Below, one piece after another: positions 45,558 through 53,792 of a stretch of 64,000 nucleotides of DNA. A program made the position numbers and the translations under genes. Origin of the DNA: SLDF01 sp964537925 (GTDB lineage Bacteria; Bacteroidota; Bacteroidia; Chitinophagales; Saprospiraceae); contig CAZICV010000001.1 of the NCBI GenBank assembly GCA_964537925.1, positions 744,001-808,000 on the forward strand, written 5' to 3'. The notes under the pieces are model-generated. The model ran no database searches. It was given only the letters and a program-made list of their open reading frames with translations, and was not told the origin of the DNA. How positions within the stretch are numbered: the first letter of the stretch is position 1; each line of letters begins with the position of its first letter.

Positions 45558-46283
45558 CTACTTCGCAGCCGCGTACCTGCGCGCTACTTCGTCCCAGTTG
45601 ACCAGGTTCCAGAAAGCTCCTACATAGTCCGGTCTGCGGTTCTGGTAGTGGAGATAGTAGGCATGTTCCCACACATCAAGGCCGAGTATAGGTGTCCCTT
45701 TACACTCAAGCGACTCCAGGTTCATGAGGGGGTTGTCTTGGTTGGGCGTCGAGCAGATCTGCAGTTCGCCTGAACCGGATACACACAACCATGCCCAGCC
45801 GGATCCGAAGCGGGAAGCAGCCGCCTTGCTGAATTCATCCTTGAATGCCTGGAATGAGCCGAAGCGATCGTTGATGGCCTTGCCCAGGTCGCCTCCCGGC
45901 TCTCCTCCACCCTTGGGAGAAAGTATGGTCCAGAACAAGTTGTGGTTGTAATAGCCCCCACCATTGTTGCGGACCGCCGCAGATGCACCGGCTACATTAG
46001 CCAGGATCTCTTCGATTGATTTACCGGCCAGGTCGGTGCCTTCGAGAGCAGCATTCAGGTTATTGGTATATGCCGCATGGTGTTTCGTGTGGTGGATCTC
46101 CATCGTCCTGGCGTCGAAATGCGGTTCCAGTGCATCATACGCATAAGGCAGATCAGGAAGTGTAAAAGCCATGGTGTTTACTTTTTGTGAATTAGATGAT
46201 TGATTATTGCCGCCATCGCTGCAGGCTGTGAAACCAGCTGCTCCGAGAGCCATGCAACAGCAAATGAACAGATTCTTGAACAT
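45558..46283 (-). CDS. Fe/Mn superoxide dismutase with lipoprotein signal peptide
   Basis: 241 residues. The Fe/Mn-SOD domain starts near residue 39 (AFTLPDLPYAYDALEPHFDA). Metal ligands are visible as His64 (MEIHHTKHH), the His in YYNHNLFW, and Asp and His in DVWEHAYY. The first 21 residues form a lipoprotein signal peptide with Cys21, and a polar linker (GGNNQSSNSQK) precedes the domain. The enzyme would therefore sit in the periplasm or at the outer membrane, unusual for this mostly cytoplasmic family. Starting at the ATG encoding Met38 would give an ordinary cytoplasmic enzyme, so export depends on the upstream start. Confidence 0.9.
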   Translation of the reverse strand: MFKNLFICCCMALGAAGFTACSDGGNNQSSNSQKVNTMAFTLPDLPYAYDALEPHFDARTMEIHHTKHHAAYTNNLNAALEGTDLAGKSIEEILANVAGASAAVRNNGGGYYNHNLFWTILSPKGGGEPGGDLGKAINDRFGSFQAFKDEFSKAAASRFGSGWAWLCVSGSGELQICSTPNQDNPLMNLESLECKGTPILGLDVWEHAYYLHYQNRRPDYVGAFWNLVNWDEVARRYAAAK

Positions 46284-46390
46284 AGTCTGAGTGAGTTTGA
46301 GGGATTAATATAATCGCACAGATGACTAACAACTGCCCGTAGCCTTGGTTCAGCCTGCAGCCGGGTTTCTGCGGCTGTCCTGCATATCGG

Positions 46391-47086
46391 TCATTCTACC
46401 TGCTGGCGGGCTTCCGGGTCATGCAGATTGTGGCGGATCGCGTATATCACGATACCGACGGTATTACGGGCATTCATCTTCTCCTGTATCTTCTGGCGAT
46501 ACCCTTCCACCGTGCGTGCACTCAGGAAAAGCCTGTTACCGATCTCGCGGTTGGTCATGCCCAGGCAGATCATATCGATGATCTCACGCTCCCGGTCGCT
46601 GAATTCAGGCCGCTCTCTCCTGTGGTGCGGATTGAAGCGGCTCTGAGATATCAGCCGCGCCATCTTGAAGGATGTATGCTTGCAATAATAAGACTGCCCT
46701 TCATACACGCTGAGTATCGCATCGTATATTTCATGCTTGTCCGCATTCTTGAGCAGGTAACCTTTGGCGCCTGACTCCAGCATATCGATGATGGAATGCT
46801 CTTCGTCAAACATGGAAAAGGCAATAATCCCGGTATCCGGCTGCCTCCTGATGATCTGCCTGGTAGCTTCGATCCCGTCAAGGACCGGCATGCGGATATC
46901 CGTCATCACGATATCCGGCTTCAACTGGTTCACCAGGGCGACCAGTTCCCGGCCGTCAGCTGCTTCTCCCTCCAGTTTGATATGCTCACGTGCCTGCAGC
47001 ACCATACGCAACCCGTCCCTGAAGATCTCGTGATCATCTGCGATCACGACCCGTATATCGGGTATGACTGGTTTTCTATGCATCAT
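46391..47086 (-). CDS. NarL/LuxR-type response regulator
   Basis: 231 residues. The receiver domain has acidic residues in VIADDHEIF, phospho-acceptor Asp63 in MTDIRMP, and Lys in LLKNADKHE. The C-terminal LuxR-type helix-turn-helix reads FSDREREIIDMICLGMTNREIG and LFLSARTVEGYRQKI. It pairs with the kinase immediately upstream, whose gene overlaps its start by 11 bp. Targets are unknown. Confidence 0.95.
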   Translation of the reverse strand: MMHRKPVIPDIRVVIADDHEIFRDGLRMVLQAREHIKLEGEAADGRELVALVNQLKPDIVMTDIRMPVLDGIEATRQIIRRQPDTGIIAFSMFDEEHSIIDMLESGAKGYLLKNADKHEIYDAILSVYEGQSYYCKHTSFKMARLISQSRFNPHHRRERPEFSDREREIIDMICLGMTNREIGNRLFLSARTVEGYRQKIQEKMNARNTVGIVIYAIRHNLHDPEARQQVE

Positions 47087-47834
47087 AAAAGATCGGTATC
47101 CGAATGAATATAGTTGTACCGGCGCCCGGTGAAGACTGGATCTGCAGGCTACCGCGCAGTATTTCCACGCGGCTGCTCATGTTACGCAACCCCAACCCCG
47201 AGCCCTTTCGGTAGGACTGCTGCCAGTCAAATCCTATTCCATCGTCCCTTGTCTGAAGATAGATGAACCGGCGATCGGCCTGAAGCAATATTGCTAGCTT
47301 TTCTGCACGGGCATGCTTGGCCGTATTGTGAATGATCTCCTGTATAAGTCTGTAAATATGGATTGCCTTATCCCTGGGGCAATGTATGTCTCCGCTGATC
47401 TCCAGCACTATCTCAAACGGCAGCAGTTCACTCTGCCCCTCTACATATCTGCGGATGGCTTCAGTCAATCCCCGGCGTTCGAGTACTCCCGGTTTCAGGT
47501 CATTGGAAATAGTACGCATACGATCGATCACGACATCGATATACTGCTGTGTACGCGTGATCAGGTCCTGGTTTTCAGCCCGGTCCGGGCTAAGCTGACC
47601 CATCATCAACTTGATACCGGACAGCATCGGTCCCATTTCATCGTGCAGGTCCGATGCAATGCGCCGGCGCTCATTTTCCAGTGTGCGGATCTCTGCCTCT
47701 ATCTTTTCGCGCTGAAGGCGCAAATGACGTCGCTGGTGACGGATCAGTGAAAAAATAAAATACAACAACACCACTCCCAGGATAGAGGAAGCGATCAAAA
47801 CCGCCTGATAGATCTTACTCTCATCGGTATCCAT
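47076..47834 (-). CDS. NarX/DesK-type sensor histidine kinase with a single membrane helix
   Basis: 252 residues: a short N-terminus, one membrane helix (VLIASSILGVVLLYFIFSLI), a coiled linker, the HisKA_3 phosphorylation site ASDLHDEMGPMLSG and an HATPase domain (IIHNTAKHARA, DGIGFDWQQSYRKGSGLGLRN). It has no sensor domain of its own. Its start overlaps the end of the upstream membrane protein gene by 40 bp, suggesting that protein provides the sensing part. Confidence 0.92.
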   Translation of the reverse strand: MDTDESKIYQAVLIASSILGVVLLYFIFSLIRHQRRHLRLQREKIEAEIRTLENERRRIASDLHDEMGPMLSGIKLMMGQLSPDRAENQDLITRTQQYIDVVIDRMRTISNDLKPGVLERRGLTEAIRRYVEGQSELLPFEIVLEISGDIHCPRDKAIHIYRLIQEIIHNTAKHARAEKLAILLQADRRFIYLQTRDDGIGFDWQQSYRKGSGLGLRNMSSRVEILRGSLQIQSSPGAGTTIFIRIPIFYDA

Positions 47835-48457
47835 AAAGCGGCCAGGGCGTAGATCAGATTAACAAAAGCATTGATGTACATCATGATGTAGTAAGAGGCA
47901 CTAAGAAAATCATTGCTCACTTCATCACTCAATAAAAATAATGCTTCCATCATGATTTTATAGGTAAAAAAGATCAAAACACCCGTACCAATAAGAAAAC
48001 TTCCGGACCTCAGCGGATTTCTTGTTTCATGAACGATACAATAGTTCATGTGATTAACTGCCAGCAATACCAGCAAAAAAGAATAGGAAATCCGGTAGTA
48101 AAGACTCAGCCTGTCCAAAGACCCGAATACCAGTGTATCCAGCACCCATACGATCGCTATCAGCAGAGAAAGGACCAGGAAGCCGGGCAACCTGATCTTG
48201 AACGTACCCCAGGCTCTGAATTGCAGCATCAGCAACAGCGGCTCCAGCAGTACATATATATTGAGTATGGCGATATTCTGCCGGAAGCCGCCAAACTTCA
48301 AAGACAAAGCGCTGAAAGTTTCTGTCAGTGCAGCGACAATGATCAGCGCCGCAAACGGGTAATAGGCCTGATCCGGGGGGCGCATGTACAGGCGCCAGAG
48401 GATGACCGCAAACGGCACGTAAATGGTAGAAACCAGTAAGATATGTTGTGCTGACAT
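47795..48457 (-). CDS. Multi-TM membrane protein coupled to the histidine kinase
   Basis: 220 residues with six or seven hydrophobic helices (from LLVSTIYVPFAVILWRLY to FVNLIYALAALWIPM). No catalytic motif was recognised. Because it overlaps the start of a sensor-less kinase by 40 bp, it is likely the signal-receiving subunit of a three-component system. Similar small membrane proteins occur beside NarX-like kinases in Bacteroidota; the ligand is unknown. Confidence 0.65.
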   Translation of the reverse strand: MSAQHILLVSTIYVPFAVILWRLYMRPPDQAYYPFAALIIVAALTETFSALSLKFGGFRQNIAILNIYVLLEPLLLMLQFRAWGTFKIRLPGFLVLSLLIAIVWVLDTLVFGSLDRLSLYYRISYSFLLVLLAVNHMNYCIVHETRNPLRSGSFLIGTGVLIFFTYKIMMEALFLLSDEVSNDFLSASYYIMMYINAFVNLIYALAALWIPMRVRSIRRF

Positions 48458-48574
48458 TGGTAACTAAAGTATGAAGATATTCGATCATTGTGCTGCCTCA
48501 CAGCACTTCAACCCACACTCCATACCAACCAGCACCCTGCGGGGCATTCTTATTCCCGCCGGAATTGCCCCTTT

Positions 48575-49072
48575 TTACTGTACCGACGGACAGTGCGGGG
48601 GACACCTGTACCCCTCTTCCAGCACAACGGCACGATTAATGGTTCCTGCTTTGTTGGGCATGAGTGCATATACGGCTGTGAATGTATGCTGGGCTATCCG
48701 CTGCGCTCCGTATACATGGATAACGACCGAGTCCTGGCCCTGTCTCTGGATGAGGCCGTTGCGGATCACGACATAATCCGCTCCCTGGCTGCTGAGACTG
48801 TCCAGGTACAACCTCATATCCGCCAGCTTGAAAATTTCAAATTTCGGATACCGTTGATTAATATTCCAGAATGTGTCAAACCTGTTGAAAGACGCAATCG
48901 CTACCGACGTATCAATAAACTCCGTATCGCCTCCATACGAAGCAGATAGCTCTTCGGCCGTGCCTGCCTTCTTCGTTTGCCGGCCGGAAGCCGGATCATC
49001 CGATTTGACAGACATGCCAAAGCCGGCTGCCACCAGCGCCACAACTGCTAAAATTATCAGATCTCTTATCAT
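48575..49072 (-). CDS. Exported protein of unknown function
   Basis: 165 residues from the ATG at 49072, which begins a hydrophobic segment (IRDLIILAVVALVAAGFGM) that may be a signal peptide or anchor. The rest is soluble and unrecognised; it includes RFDTFWNINQRYPKFEIF, YVVIRNGLIQRQGQDSVVIHVYG and two Cys near the end (CPPHCPS). It lies upstream of the membrane-protein/kinase/regulator cluster on the same strand with a 117-bp gap. Confidence 0.55.
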   Translation of the reverse strand: MIRDLIILAVVALVAAGFGMSVKSDDPASGRQTKKAGTAEELSASYGGDTEFIDTSVAIASFNRFDTFWNINQRYPKFEIFKLADMRLYLDSLSSQGADYVVIRNGLIQRQGQDSVVIHVYGAQRIAQHTFTAVYALMPNKAGTINRAVVLEEGYRCPPHCPSVQ

Positions 49073-49273
49073 TTGGATTACTGTTTGATACCCTTGATAC
49101 TCAGACCGAAAGGTATCCAGACCCACTAGCCCCGGAAACCGTAGTTCTACTCAATCCCCTACCGTATTGTTACGGACATTATACCGTAAAACCACGCTTG
49201 CCAAATAGCGCTTATTGACAGTATGAATAGCGCCTGCTCTCATTTGCGACAAGGATTTCCGGTCCCCATCCCT

Positions 49274-49281
49274 TACCTTTG
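49274..49281 (+). promoter_or_regulatory. fumC promoter -7 box (TACCTTTG)
   Basis: Exact TAnnTTTG match, 17 bp before the fumC ATG. The upstream TTTG at 49243 is too far away to be a good -33 element. Confidence 0.5.
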
Positions 49282-49298
49282 CGGCAAAAATTACCGCG

Positions 49299-50696
49299 AT
49301 GGCTTACCGAATAGAACACGATACGATGGGAGAAGTGCAGGTCCCCGAATCTGCCTACTGGGGCGCACAGACACAGCGATCCATACAGAACTTCACGATC
49401 GGCGGGCAGACAATGCCGCGCGAAGTGATCCACGCATTCGCCTATCTCAAAAAGGCCGCCGCGATGACCAACCAGGAAGCGGGCATCCTCTCTGCCGAAA
49501 AATGCGCGCTGATCGGCAAAGTCTGCGATGAGATCCTGTCCGGCTCCCTGGATGACCAGTTTCCGCTGGTCGTATGGCAGACCGGGTCCGGGACCCAGTC
49601 CAATATGAACGCCAACGAAGTGATCGCCAACCGCGCCCACGTGATCAATGGCGGTCTGCTTGCGGACGAGAAGAAAGCGATCCATCCCAACGACGACGTC
49701 AACAAGTCCCAGTCGTCCAACGATACTTTTCCCACCGCCATGCACATCGCTGCGTACAAGATCGTGGTGGAACATACCCTGCCGATGATCGCTAAGCTGA
49801 GGGATACACTGCACAGAGTGGCGCAGGAGAATATGTCTGTAGTCAAGATCGGCCGCACACACCTCATGGATGCGACTCCCCTTACGCTGGGGCAGGAGTT
49901 CTCGGGCTTCGTATCGCAACTGGATCACGGCATGAAGGCCATTCGCCATACACTCGACCACCTATCCGAGCTGGCGCTCGGAGGCACGGCAGTCGGCACC
50001 GGGCTCAATACACCCAAAGGATACGATATACGCGTAGCAGCCATCATCGCCGAACTGACGGGCCTGCCGTTCCGCACCGCCGACAATAAATTCGAAGCGC
50101 TGGCCAGCCACGACGCTATTGTAGAAGCCCACGGCGCGCTCAAGACCATCGCTGTCAGCCTCATGAAGATCGCCAACGATATACGCCTGCTGGCTTCAGG
50201 CCCCCGCTGCGGGATCGGCGAGATCCTGATCCCTGAGAATGAGCCGGGCTCCTCCATCATGCCGGGCAAGGTCAACCCCACGCAGGCCGAAGCCATGACG
50301 ATGGTATGCGCCCAGGTCATGGGCAATGATGTCGCGATCAACGTGGGCGGCATGAACGGCCACTTCCAGCTCAACGTATTCAAGCCGGTCATGATCTTCA
50401 ACTTCCTCATGTCCGCACGGCTCATCGGCGACGCCTGTGACTCGTTTGACAAGAACTGTGCCGCAGGGATCCAGCCCAATCTGCCGGCGATCCGCCAGAA
50501 CCTGGAAAACTCGCTGATGCTCGTGACAGCGCTCAACCCGCATATCGGGTACGAGAATGCGGCACGCATCGCCAAGAAAGCGCATAAAGAGGGCTCCACA
50601 CTGCGGGAAGCTGCCCTTGCACTCGGGCTGCTGACCAACGAACAGTTTGACCAATGGGTGCGCCCGGAAGAGATGGTGACCGGGCTCAAGGACTGA
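49299..50696 (+). CDS. fumC: Class II fumarate hydratase
   Basis: 465 residues. The superfamily signature GSSIMPGKVNPT is at 317-328 with the catalytic Ser319, and His188 lies in GRTHLMDATPL. The N-terminal substrate loop WQTGSGTQSNMN is near 93-104. The enzyme interconverts fumarate and malate in the TCA cycle and needs no iron-sulfur cluster. It is a single gene with its own promoter. The ATG at 49299 is immediately followed by the usual YRIEHDTMGEVQVP start. Confidence 0.97.
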   Translation: MAYRIEHDTMGEVQVPESAYWGAQTQRSIQNFTIGGQTMPREVIHAFAYLKKAAAMTNQEAGILSAEKCALIGKVCDEILSGSLDDQFPLVVWQTGSGTQSNMNANEVIANRAHVINGGLLADEKKAIHPNDDVNKSQSSNDTFPTAMHIAAYKIVVEHTLPMIAKLRDTLHRVAQENMSVVKIGRTHLMDATPLTLGQEFSGFVSQLDHGMKAIRHTLDHLSELALGGTAVGTGLNTPKGYDIRVAAIIAELTGLPFRTADNKFEALASHDAIVEAHGALKTIAVSLMKIANDIRLLASGPRCGIGEILIPENEPGSSIMPGKVNPTQAEAMTMVCAQVMGNDVAINVGGMNGHFQLNVFKPVMIFNFLMSARLIGDACDSFDKNCAAGIQPNLPAIRQNLENSLMLVTALNPHIGYENAARIAKKAHKEGSTLREAALALGLLTNEQFDQWVRPEEMVTGLKD

Positions 50697-50722
50697 GTCC
50701 GCACAAAATATCGGGCACATAC

Positions 50723-50752
50723 TTGTACGAAAAGGTATTTGCCTTATCTTTG
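50723..50752 (+). promoter_or_regulatory. yceD-rpmF promoter (TTG, 19-bp spacer, TATCTTTG)
   Basis: TATCTTTG at 50745-50752 matches TAnnTTTG, and TTG at 50723-50725 is 19 bp upstream, the expected spacing. The yceD ATG follows 28 bp downstream. Confidence 0.75.
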
Positions 50753-50780
50753 CAGTCCTTTTGAAACGTTCATACCTGTG

Positions 50781-51302
50781 ATGGATCCCCTGATTGAATT
50801 CAACCTACCGATCCATGGGCTCAAAAGTGGGCTGCACAGATTTGATTTTCAGATCGGCCAGAGTTTTTTTGACCGGTTTGAAAACAGCCTGGTACAGGAG
50901 GGACAGTTTTCCGTAGCCATCGATCTCGACAGGAGACCCGATATGCTGACCCTGCTCTTCCATGTAAAGGGGACCATGCACACAGCATGCGACCGTTGCC
51001 TGGAAATGATGGATCTGCCTGTCAGCGGAGCACATCAGCTCCTGGTCAAGTTCGGGGGAGACAGCCGGGAAGAAGATGAAATACTCTATCTCCCGGCCGG
51101 TACGCACGAGCTGAACATCGCACCGTATATCTACGAGGCGATCAGTTTGTCCCTGCCCCTGATCAAGGCGCATGGTACAGGCGATGCTCCGGGATCATGC
51201 GATCCGGATATGCTGCAGTATTTCGGCGACGAACCGGACGACGACAGCCCGGATACACCCAATCCACTATGGGACGCTTTGAAAGGACTGAAAGACAATT
51301 GA
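50781..51302 (+). CDS. YceD/DUF177-family protein
   Basis: 173 residues from the ATG at 50781, chosen because a longer start would begin before the promoter box. The family core TMHTACDRCLEMMDLPV with its Cys pair (CDRC) is present, and the C-terminal part is acidic (DEPDDDSPDTPNPLWDALKGL). YceD proteins almost always precede rpmF and are thought to help 23S rRNA biogenesis or metabolism. rpmF follows 27 bp later. Confidence 0.88.
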   Translation: MDPLIEFNLPIHGLKSGLHRFDFQIGQSFFDRFENSLVQEGQFSVAIDLDRRPDMLTLLFHVKGTMHTACDRCLEMMDLPVSGAHQLLVKFGGDSREEDEILYLPAGTHELNIAPYIYEAISLSLPLIKAHGTGDAPGSCDPDMLQYFGDEPDDDSPDTPNPLWDALKGLKDN

Positions 51303-51329
51303 TTGATATTGGTATAAAATATATACGTC

Positions 51330-51527
51330 ATGCCAAATCCGAAGACCAGACACTCCAAGCAACGCAAAAGAAAGCGTCGTACGCACTATAAAGCAGTTGC
51401 ACCCAATGTTTCTACCTGCCCCACTACTGGAGCGGCACACATGTTCCACCGCGCCTATTGGGTAGAGGGTGATATGTACTACAGGGGGCGCGTCGTGATC
51501 AAGGGCGAAAGTGCTGAGGAAAATTAA
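51330..51527 (+). CDS. rpmF: 50S ribosomal protein bL32
   Basis: 65 residues, strongly basic at the N-terminus (NPKTRHSKQRKRKRRTH). The middle CPTTGAAHMFHRAYW replaces the two Cys pairs of zinc-binding L32, so this is a zinc-free form with just one Cys, as I recall is usual in Bacteroidota. It directly follows yceD and is followed by a terminator. Confidence 0.93.
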   Translation: MPNPKTRHSKQRKRKRRTHYKAVAPNVSTCPTTGAAHMFHRAYWVEGDMYYRGRVVIKGESAEEN

Positions 51528-51558
51528 GCGCTGATCCTTTCATTGCGTTAAAATAAAG

Positions 51559-51590
51559 AGCTCCCATATCTGATATGCGGGGCTTTTTGT
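51559..51590 (+). terminator. Intrinsic terminator after rpmF
   Basis: Imperfect 12-bp stem (AGCTCCCATATC with GATATGCGGGGCT, one bulge) followed by TTTTTGTG, 32 bp past the rpmF stop. Confidence 0.8.
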
Positions 51591-51633
51591 GTTTAACGGT
51601 CCTTCGATTTTATCATCACAGAAACCCTTCGGT

Positions 51634-52014
51634 ATGAAATCGATCATCCGTACAGACAAAGCGCCGGCGCCGATCGGCCCCTACAATCAGGCCGTCGCCT
51701 CAGGAGACATGGTATTTGTCTCCGGGCAGATCGCGCTGGATCCCCAGACAGGAGAGCTGGTGCTGGACAGCATCGAGGATGAGACGCACCAGGTCCTCCG
51801 CAATCTCGGCGCTGTACTCGAGGCGGCAGGGCTCAGCTACGGGCATGTAGTCAAGGCATCCGTCTTCGTCAAGAACATGGAACAGTTTTCGCGCATCAAT
51901 GCCGTATACGCCGAATACTTCAGCGAAGAGACGGCGCCTGCCCGCGAACTGGTCGAAGTGGCCAACCTGCCCCGCTATGTCAATGTAGAAATATCCGTCA
52001 TCGCAGCCAGATAG
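51634..52014 (+). CDS. ridA: RidA-family enamine/imine deaminase
   Basis: 126 residues from the ATG at 51634, which gives the usual RidA N-terminus (SIIRTDKAPAPIGPYNQAV). FVSGQIALDPQTGEL and the C-terminal RELVEVANLPRYVNVEISVIA are diagnostic. RidA hydrolyses reactive 2-aminoacrylate formed by PLP enzymes, protecting enzymes such as glyA's product. It lies between rpmF and trpS, 11 bp ahead of the latter. Confidence 0.93.
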   Translation: MKSIIRTDKAPAPIGPYNQAVASGDMVFVSGQIALDPQTGELVLDSIEDETHQVLRNLGAVLEAAGLSYGHVVKASVFVKNMEQFSRINAVYAEYFSEETAPARELVEVANLPRYVNVEISVIAAR

Positions 52015-52025
52015 AACAAACAGCT

Positions 52026-53048
52026 ATGGATACAAACACCAAAAAACGAGTACTCTCGGCGATCCAGCCGACCGGAGATATGCATCTTGGCAACTATTTC
52101 GGTGCTGTCAGGAATTGGGTCGCCATCCAGGATAAGTACGCATGTACATACGGCGTGGTCAATTACCACTCCATGACCATGCCCTACAAACCCTCCCAGC
52201 TCAGTGAGAACAACTGGAAGATGGCCATGATGCTGATTGCCTGCGGCGTACGCCCGGAATACATCTTCATCCAGTCGATGGTCCCCGAGCATGCCGAGCT
52301 TGCCTGGATACTGGGGTGCAACTGTTCTTTTGGTGAACTGACCCGTATGACCCAGTTCAAAGACAAGAGCGATCAGCTCAAAGAGCACGAAAAAGAGTCG
52401 GCCTTCGTATCTGCCGGGTTGTTCTATTACCCCGTACTGCAGGCAGCGGATATCCTGATCTACCATGCTGACTTCGTCCCCGTAGGCAAGGACCAGGAGC
52501 AGCACCTCGAACTCTCGCGCAATATCGCCGGCCGCTTCAACCGCCAGTTTGGCAAGGAGTACTTTGTACACCCTGAGCCACTCTATACCGAGATCCCCAA
52601 ACTGCTCTCGCTCGCAGATCCTACCAGGAAGATGAGCAAAAGCCACGGCGAAAAACACTACGTCAACCTGTTTGGAGACCCGGACCGTATCCGCAAGCAG
52701 GTCCGATCAGCTGTGACGGATACCGGCGAAGCTGCCAGCGACGAAATGAGCCCCGGTGTAGCCAACCTGTTCGAGCTGCTCAAAGCCTGCGACAAACACG
52801 AAACCAGGTCATCCCTGCTGGCCGACCATGCCGCCGGCGCGCTCAAGTATGTAGACCTTAAGGAAGCAGTAGCCGATGCACTCGTTGAGCTGACCACCCC
52901 GCTGCGCGAAAGACTCCAGGAGATACTCGCAGACAAGAAACGGTACAGGGGAATGCTGCAGGACTCGTCTGCCCATATCCGCCTGCGGGCGCAGCAGACC
53001 CTGCGTGATGTAAAAGAGCTCTGCGGCCTTGCCAACGTAAAAAACTGA
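52026..53048 (+). CDS. trpS: Tryptophanyl-tRNA synthetase
   Basis: 340 residues. Class I signatures are present: HLGN (20-23) in PTGDMHLGNYFGA and KMSKS (202-206). The VPVGKDQEQHLELSRNIA helix is typical of TrpS. It charges tRNA-Trp. It sits 11 bp after ridA and 16 bp before the FAH gene, suggesting an operon. Confidence 0.97.
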   Translation: MDTNTKKRVLSAIQPTGDMHLGNYFGAVRNWVAIQDKYACTYGVVNYHSMTMPYKPSQLSENNWKMAMMLIACGVRPEYIFIQSMVPEHAELAWILGCNCSFGELTRMTQFKDKSDQLKEHEKESAFVSAGLFYYPVLQAADILIYHADFVPVGKDQEQHLELSRNIAGRFNRQFGKEYFVHPEPLYTEIPKLLSLADPTRKMSKSHGEKHYVNLFGDPDRIRKQVRSAVTDTGEAASDEMSPGVANLFELLKACDKHETRSSLLADHAAGALKYVDLKEAVADALVELTTPLRERLQEILADKKRYRGMLQDSSAHIRLRAQQTLRDVKELCGLANVKN

Positions 53049-53064
53049 TCAAGCACCGCACGCT

Positions 53065-53673
53065 ATGAAGATATTCTGTATCGGGCGCAACTACGCCGAT
53101 CATGCCCGGGAACTCAACAACCCGGTTCCGGCTGAGCCTGTGATTTTCATGAAGCCGCCGACGGCGCTGCTGCAAGGCGACAAGCCTTTTTACTACCCTT
53201 CTTTCACCCGCGATCTCCACTATGAGGTGGAGGTCGTGCTGCGTATCTGCAAAAACGGCCGCTCCGTGGAGCTCCCGTTTGCCAGCCGTTATTACGACAA
53301 GATCGCGCTGGGGATCGACTTCACCGCGCGCGACCTTCAGGAGCAGTGCAAGGCCAAAGGGCTTCCCTGGGAGAAAGCCAAAGCATTCGATCAGTCTGCC
53401 GTACTCGGCGCCTTCCTCCCGGTTACAGCTGCCGGACTGGCTGATCTGCATTTCAGTCTCCGCAAAAACGATATCCCGGTCCAGCATGGCAACACGGCGG
53501 ATATGCTCTTCAGCCCGGATCAGATCATCGTGCATCTATCCAGGTATTTTACCCTCCAGCAGGGAGACCTCATCTATACAGGCACACCCGCCGGTGTAGG
53601 GCCGGTGGCTATCGGGGATGTGCTGGAAGGCTATATCGGAGAAGACAAGCAGTTTACCTGTGCAGTCAAATGA
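53065..53673 (+). CDS. Fumarylacetoacetate hydrolase-family enzyme
   Basis: 202 residues, a short FAH-domain protein. The metal ligands Glu54 and Glu56 (HYEVEVVLR) and Asp85 (GIDFTARD) are visible, with a YTGTPAGVGPV motif near the end. Members hydrolyse C-C bonds of acylpyruvates or decarboxylate oxaloacetate; the substrate here is not set by the sequence. It is 16 bp downstream of trpS. Confidence 0.9.
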   Translation: MKIFCIGRNYADHARELNNPVPAEPVIFMKPPTALLQGDKPFYYPSFTRDLHYEVEVVLRICKNGRSVELPFASRYYDKIALGIDFTARDLQEQCKAKGLPWEKAKAFDQSAVLGAFLPVTAAGLADLHFSLRKNDIPVQHGNTADMLFSPDQIIVHLSRYFTLQQGDLIYTGTPAGVGPVAIGDVLEGYIGEDKQFTCAVK

Positions 53674-53721
53674 AACCGACACAGCCATAAAATGGCAACT
53701 GGTATTTCCTCCAAATAATCC

Positions 53722-53729
53722 TATTTTTG
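53722..53729 (+). promoter_or_regulatory. metK promoter -7 box (TATTTTTG)
   Basis: Exact TAnnTTTG match, 63 bp before the metK ATG. The leader shows no known SAM-riboswitch core that I can recognise. Confidence 0.6.
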
Positions 53730-53792
53730 CGCCCGGATCATGCGACAGCGATTGCCGGATCCGCTGAATACCATATCAATACCGATACAGAC

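Noticed and set aside
53730..53792. SAM riboswitch in the metK leader
   Set aside because: Considered because of the 63-nt leader, but no conserved SAM-I or SAM-II core or pseudoknot pattern was recognised.
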